From an uncultured Bacteroidales bacterium (GTDB taxonomy: Bacteria; Bacteroidota; Bacteroidia; Bacteroidales; Tenuifilaceae), in contig CALGIR010000059.1 of NCBI GenBank assembly GCA_937915475.1, positions 1 to 10,766 of the forward strand: DNA of 10,766 nucleotides, given 5' to 3'. The position numbers were made by a program, and so were the translations under genes. The notes under the pieces were generated by a model. It was not told the DNA's origin. It saw only the letters and a list, made by a program, of their open reading frames with translations, and ran no database searches. Shown piece by piece: positions 7,401-10,766 of the stretch; position 1 is the stretch's first letter, and every line of letters begins with the position of its first letter.

Positions 7401-7449
7401 CAAGAAGTAATTGAGGCAAAAACAGCAAACAAATAACAACCAACTGATA
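7401..7449 (+). other. Possible remnant of an ATPase gene 3-prime end
   Basis: The stretch 7407-7436 reads, in one frame, V-I-E-A-K-T-A-N-K-stop and resembles the ATPase C-terminus V-T-A-K-T-V-N-stop at 5520-5543; GCAAAAACAG is identical, and the flanking AGTAA also matches. Each lies directly upstream of an array that precedes a paralogous permease. This fits an ancient tandem duplication of an ATPase-tail/array/permease unit, but the match is short and may be chance. Confidence 0.25.
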
Positions 7450-7579
7450 TACAAAACTTTGAAACTTTAAACTTTAGACACTTAAGGCACTCAATAACTT
7501 TAGACACTTAAGGCACTTATTAACTTAAGGCACTTGAAACTTAACACTTAAGGCACTTGAAATTTTGGCACTTAAATTT
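7450..7579. repeat. Repeat array C (four-helix-bundle-permease 2 gap), ACT-type only
   Basis: Unlike A, B and D, this array lacks the left AGT-type words. It contains four copies of CTTAAGGCACT (7481, 7507, 7524, 7547), where B and D have TTTAGGCACT. A 22-nt unit (AACTTTAGACACTTA then AGGCACT) occurs twice in tandem at 7470-7491 and 7496-7517 with a 26-bp period. The last units decay to TTTTGGCACTT (7564-7574) before an A-rich leader for permease 2. The variant word is the exact complement of the left arms of B and D (AAGTGCCTTAAG). Confidence 0.85.
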
Positions 7580-7587
7580 CTTTAAAA

Positions 7588-8745
7588 ATGAAAATCGCAT
7601 TTAAACTGGCATATAAAAATCTTATGGGAGCAGGATTAAGAACGTGGCTCAACGTAAGCGTATTGTCATTTTGTTTTATAGTAATAGTGTTTTATAGCGG
7701 CTTTATAAATGGCTGGCAAAAGCAAGGACGCTTAGATGCTGTAAATTGGGAGTATGGCAATGGTCAATTGTATCATGCAAATTATGACCCATATGATGTT
7801 TTTACCCTACAGAATGCACATGGAACATTACCCAAAAGCCAGAGCGAAAATTTAACACCTGTACTTATCCAACAAGCAACAGTATATCCAAACGGAAGAA
7901 TGAACCCGACTCTGATTAAGGGAATTCCTGTAAATCAGAATGTCATAAACCTACCGATTGGCCTGCTGGCTAAGAGCGATGCCAGAATCCCCGTGTTAAT
8001 TGGCAAACGCATGGCCGAAGCATCAAGGCTAAGCAGTGGCGATAACGTTTTGTTACGGTGGAGAGATAAAAATGGTACTTACGATGCTGCCAATATTACC
8101 ATTGCTGGAGTTTTTGACTCAGATGTAGCAACCGTTGATAATGGGCAAATTTGGATGGCATTGGATAAATTGCGAGAAATGACCAGATTAACCAATGAAA
8201 CTACTTTGTTTATAGCCAATGAGCAGTATCAACCCAAGCAAAATGCTGGATGGAAGTTTCAACCTCTGGATAAATTACTAAAAGATTTTGATTCTGCCGT
8301 GCAGGCAGAGCGCATTGGCTCTGTGGTAATTTCCTCTGTACTTTTAGCAATTGGCTTGCTAGCCATTTTCGACACACAGGTACTTTCAATTTTTAGGAGA
8401 CAAAAAGAAATTGGAACCTACATTGCATTAGGCATGACCAAGTATCAGGTTTTAAAGATTTTTACGGTTGAAGGGGGTATGTACAGCATTTTTGCAGGGA
8501 TAGTTGGTATAGCAATTGGGACCCCTTTATTCTACTACACCTCAAGCCAAGGGATTAATCTGGGGAACCTCACTGAGGGAATGGGAGCACGCATGGCTAA
8601 CATTATATACCCAACTTTTAGTACCGCACTTATTTTAGGAACACTTTTGGTGCTGGTGTTTTCTGCTACTTTGGTAAGTTTTATACCTGCACGTAAAATA
8701 TCAAAAATGAATGTTATTAACGCATTAAAAGGGAAGATTAGTTGA
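7588..8745 (+). CDS. FtsX/LolCE-type ABC transporter permease 2 (paralogue of permease 1)
   Basis: This 385-residue protein has the same four-TM layout as permease 1: TM1 about 24-42, periplasmic domain about 43-240, and three C-terminal TMs. The ATPase-contact segment FDTQVLSIFRRQKEIGTYIALGMT is identical to permease 1, and so is the C-terminus ALKGKIS. The periplasmic region keeps LLRWRDKNGTYDA and GGMYS but differs elsewhere, especially about 65-130 and 215-245, so substrate or partner contacts may differ. Most conserved residues use different third codon positions from permease 1, showing an old duplication, yet the final 24 nt are identical. The gene is preceded by array C and followed by array D. 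It probably forms an alternative transporter half with the same ATPase (inference). Confidence 0.9.
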   Translation: MKIAFKLAYKNLMGAGLRTWLNVSVLSFCFIVIVFYSGFINGWQKQGRLDAVNWEYGNGQLYHANYDPYDVFTLQNAHGTLPKSQSENLTPVLIQQATVYPNGRMNPTLIKGIPVNQNVINLPIGLLAKSDARIPVLIGKRMAEASRLSSGDNVLLRWRDKNGTYDAANITIAGVFDSDVATVDNGQIWMALDKLREMTRLTNETTLFIANEQYQPKQNAGWKFQPLDKLLKDFDSAVQAERIGSVVISSVLLAIGLLAIFDTQVLSIFRRQKEIGTYIALGMTKYQVLKIFTVEGGMYSIFAGIVGIAIGTPLFYYTSSQGINLGNLTEGMGARMANIIYPTFSTALILGTLLVLVFSATLVSFIPARKISKMNVINALKGKIS

Positions 8746-8944
8746 TAGTGAGAAGGGACTTAAGTGACAAGTGAGAAGTGTCAAGTGCCTTAAGTTAAAA
8801 GTTAATAATGGCAAACGAACATAACTCACACACTTCCAACTTTAGGCACTTATTAACTTTAGGCACTTGATAACTTTATAACTTTAGGCACTTAAAACTT
8901 TAGGCACTTGAAACTTTACACTTTAGCACTTAAAACTCAAAACA
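8746..8944. repeat. Repeat array D (permease 2-permease 3 gap), bipartite
   Basis: It has the same plan as array B: AGT-type words after the stop (TAGTGAG, AAGTGAC, AAGTGAG, AAGTGTC, AAGTGCCTT, AAGTTAA, AAGTTAATAA, to 8808), a non-repeat centre, then CACACTTCCAACTTTAGG and four copies of TTTAGGCACT (8841, 8858, 8884 and 8900) plus a decayed TTTAGCACT. AAGTTAATAA (8799-8808) pairs with TTATTAACTT (8850-8859). The 16-nt word CAAGTGCCTTAAGTTA (8782-8797) is identical to array B (6831-6846), and CACACTTCCAACTTTAGGCA is shared too, so B and D are duplicates that have since rearranged. The end (AAAACTCAAAACA) is the leader of permease 3. Confidence 0.9.
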
Positions 8945-10219
8945 ATGATAAGATTTATTTTTAAAGCAATACTAAGAGACAAGAACAGAAGCGTACTACC
9001 TGTTACAGTTGTCGCTATAGGTGTGTTCCTAACCATTGCCCTCAGTGGGTATTTAAGCGGTTTCTTGGGCGATATGATTGACCAAACCGCACGTTTTCAA
9101 ACAGGGCATATAAAGGTAATGTCGAGGGCTTATGCCGAGAATATTGACCAAATGCCAAACGACCTTGCCCTTTTGGGCATTGATGAAATACACGAAGAGC
9201 TAAATAGCGATTTCCCCGATTATACCTGGGTAAACCGTATCAGTTTTGGGGGTATTATTGACGCTCCTGGCGAAAATGAAGTATCAAAAGGTCAGGGGCC
9301 AGCTATGGGTATGGCAATTGAGATGTTCTCGAAAAACAGCGGCGAGATTGAGCGAATGAATCTGGTAAACTCACTGGTAGATGGCAAAATTCCCGAAAAA
9401 AATGGGGAGGTACTGCTAGGATATGAATTTGCCGAAAAACTAGGTGTAAAAGTAGGCGATGAGCTTACCTACATGGGCAGTACCATGAACGGCAGCATGA
9501 CTTTCGCCAACTTTATTATCAGCGGTACGTTTCGTTTTGGAGTTATGGCAATGGACAAGGGTACGATAATAATTGACTTTACCGATGCGCAGCAAATACT
9601 GGATATGGAAAACGGGACTGGCGAGATATTGGGTTTTTACAAGGATGAAGTATTTATGCAGGACCAAGCAATTGAGATGCGTGAAGCATTTAATGCCAAA
9701 TATGCAGATAACCCCGATGAGTTTGCCCCGATAATGAAAACCTTGGGCGAACAGAGCAGCATGGGGACTTATCTCAATCTAGTAGATTCTGTTTCAGGAA
9801 TGTTTGTGGTAATTTTCATAATAATAATGTCCATTGTACTTTGGAACACAGGGCTAATTGGCGGCCTGCGTAGATATCAGGAATTTGGAATAAGAATTGC
9901 CTTAGGCGAAGAAAAGAGTCATATCTATAAAACCATGATTTACGAAGCTGTTCTAATTGGCATAATCGGCTCAGTGATTGGCACAGCTCTTGGAATTGTA
10001 GTTACCCTATTAATGCAGAAATATGGAATTGATATAAGCGGTATGTTGAAAGATGCCACCATGATGATGCCATCGGTAATAAAATCGAAGTTTACTCCGC
10101 AATTGCTGTATATAGGCTTTATCCCTGGCTTATTGGCTATGGTATTTGGCAACATGCTTTCGGGTATTGGCATTTATAAACGAGAAACTGCCACGCTATT
10201 TAAAGAGTTGGAGGTGTAA
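8945..10219 (+). CDS. FtsX/LolE-type ABC transporter permease 3, divergent
   Basis: This 424-residue inner-membrane protein has TM1 at about 17-40, a large periplasmic domain (about 41-280), and TM2 (about 284-305), TM3 (about 335-358) and TM4 (about 386-410). RRYQEFGIRIALGEEKSHIY (309-328) is the FtsX-domain ATPase-contact segment. The periplasmic part has family landmarks such as TGHIKVMS, GEVLLGYEFAEKLGVKVGDE and ISGTFRFGVMAMDKGTIIID, typical of LolC/LolE-like permeases (COG4591). It is clearly different from permeases 1 and 2, so heterodimers of permease 3 with 1 or 2 are plausible, by analogy with LolC/LolE. The leader is the A-rich end of array D. The LolA-like gene follows after 25 nt with no repeat. 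The substrate is not visible from sequence. Confidence 0.9.
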   Translation: MIRFIFKAILRDKNRSVLPVTVVAIGVFLTIALSGYLSGFLGDMIDQTARFQTGHIKVMSRAYAENIDQMPNDLALLGIDEIHEELNSDFPDYTWVNRISFGGIIDAPGENEVSKGQGPAMGMAIEMFSKNSGEIERMNLVNSLVDGKIPEKNGEVLLGYEFAEKLGVKVGDELTYMGSTMNGSMTFANFIISGTFRFGVMAMDKGTIIIDFTDAQQILDMENGTGEILGFYKDEVFMQDQAIEMREAFNAKYADNPDEFAPIMKTLGEQSSMGTYLNLVDSVSGMFVVIFIIIMSIVLWNTGLIGGLRRYQEFGIRIALGEEKSHIYKTMIYEAVLIGIIGSVIGTALGIVVTLLMQKYGIDISGMLKDATMMMPSVIKSKFTPQLLYIGFIPGLLAMVFGNMLSGIGIYKRETATLFKELEV

Positions 10220-10244
10220 TAATTAACCATTAAAACAAAAAACA

Positions 10245-10766
10245 ATGAAATTATTAGTCGTATTAATACTATCGGTATTATCAATAACGCAAATTCAGGC
10301 ACAGGATGCCATTGCTATCCTAAATAAGGTAGATGCTAATATCAACTCAGAAACAAGCATCGTCAAGTCAGACATGATTATTTACGGTCGCAGAAATAAC
10401 CGCACCGTTACCTCCGTTGGTTACGCGGAGGGGAATAGTAAATCCTTCTCCGAATATCTTGCTCCCGAGCGCGAAAAGGGCACAAAAATGCTCAAATTGG
10501 AAGATAGGCTATGGATTTATTCCCCTTCCACCGACCGCACAATTCAGCTATCGGGGCACATGCTAAAGCAATCCGTCATGGGCTCAGACCTATCGTACGA
10601 GGATATGATGGAGAACCGTAAACTGACCGAGATGTACCATGCAAAAGTGGTTGGCGAAGAAATCATTGATGGTCGGAAAACATGGGTTCTTCAACTGAAC
10701 GCGAAGGTAGATGATGCCAGTTACGATAGCCGCAAGGTGTGGGTAGATACTGAACGTTACGTGCCC
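10245..10766 (+). CDS. LolA-like periplasmic outer-membrane lipoprotein-sorting protein, 3-prime end outside window
   Basis: The frame is open for 174 codons to the right edge. Residues 1-19 (MKLLVVLILSVLSITQIQA|Q) form a signal peptide without a lipobox cysteine, so the product is a soluble periplasmic protein. The segment APEREKGTKMLKLEDRLWIY followed by SPSTDRTIQLSG and QSVMGSDLSYEDMM (about residues 73-122) is the hallmark of the LolA-like outer membrane lipoprotein-sorting family (Pfam 17131), often encoded beside FtsX-type ABC or RND exporters. It should carry a lipid or lipoprotein released by the permeases toward the outer membrane, by analogy with LolA (inference). Family members are about 240-260 residues, so roughly a third of the gene is missing. 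The start follows a plain A-rich leader (AAAACAAAAAACA), 25 nt after permease 3. Confidence 0.88.
   Translation, partial: MKLLVVLILSVLSITQIQAQDAIAILNKVDANINSETSIVKSDMIIYGRRNNRTVTSVGYAEGNSKSFSEYLAPEREKGTKMLKLEDRLWIYSPSTDRTIQLSGHMLKQSVMGSDLSYEDMMENRKLTEMYHAKVVGEEIIDGRKTWVLQLNAKVDDASYDSRKVWVDTERYVP

Larger units (their letters stand above)
6831..7536. mobile_element. Possible repeat-bounded cassette carrying the four-helix-bundle gene
   Basis: CAAGTGCCTTAAGTTA at 6831-6846 (array B) and its exact reverse complement TAACTTAAGGCACTTG at 7521-7536 (array C) form a perfect 16-nt inverted repeat around the four-helix-bundle gene. This resembles terminal inverted repeats, but the same word in direct orientation also occurs at 8782-8797 (array D), and the arrays are built from related words, so the match may simply reflect array composition. 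There is no transposase, integrase or clear target-site duplication. I treat it as a candidate non-autonomous element only. Confidence 0.3.

Noticed and set aside
6804..7587. 23S rRNA intervening sequence
   Set aside because: The usual genomic home of this protein family, but no rRNA sequence flanks the gene here.
6804..8944. CRISPR array
   Set aside because: The repeated words are 7-17 bp, directly adjoining and degenerate, with no unique spacers of constant length and no cas genes.

Overview
The window looks like part of a Bacteroidota chromosome, most likely class Bacteroidia. The evidence is the A/T-rich leaders without clear Shine-Dalgarno sites, a TetR promoter that fits the Bacteroidota consensus (TTG, 19 bp, TACATTTG), a propeller/triple-tyrosine sensor, and secreted proteins whose signal peptides end in A|Q. 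No species can be named from the sequence alone.

Layout. Positions 1-2449 (minus strand) hold most of a large surface sensor; its C-terminal output domain lies beyond the left edge. A 621-bp divergent intergenic region follows, with two related palindromes near the sensor start and a good promoter for the rightward genes. From 3071 to the right edge everything is on the plus strand and probably one operon: TetR regulator, outer-membrane beta-barrel, LolD/MacB-type ABC ATPase, FtsX-type permease 1, a small four-helix-bundle protein, permease 2 (paralogue of permease 1), a divergent permease 3, and a LolA-like periplasmic carrier cut by the right edge.

Working model (inference). One ATPase energises permease dimers drawn from three permeases; they pass a lipid or lipoprotein to the LolA-like carrier, with the barrel protein at the outer membrane. 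TetR would control the set. This resembles a specialised, locally regulated Lol-type outer-membrane export system.

The unusual part is the DNA between the permease genes. Four intergenic gaps (5544-5633, 6804-7034, 7401-7587, 8746-8944) are filled with degenerate arrays built from 7-8 bp words (AAGTGAC-like words on the left; AACTTTAG and GCACTTRA on the right). Three arrays are bipartite and self-complementary. The four-helix-bundle gene sits inside this material and is bracketed by a perfect 16-nt inverted repeat. The permease/array units look tandemly duplicated, and the two paralogous permeases share an identical last 24 nt despite divergence elsewhere. A repeat-associated four-helix-bundle element inside an export operon is the best candidate here for an under-described system.
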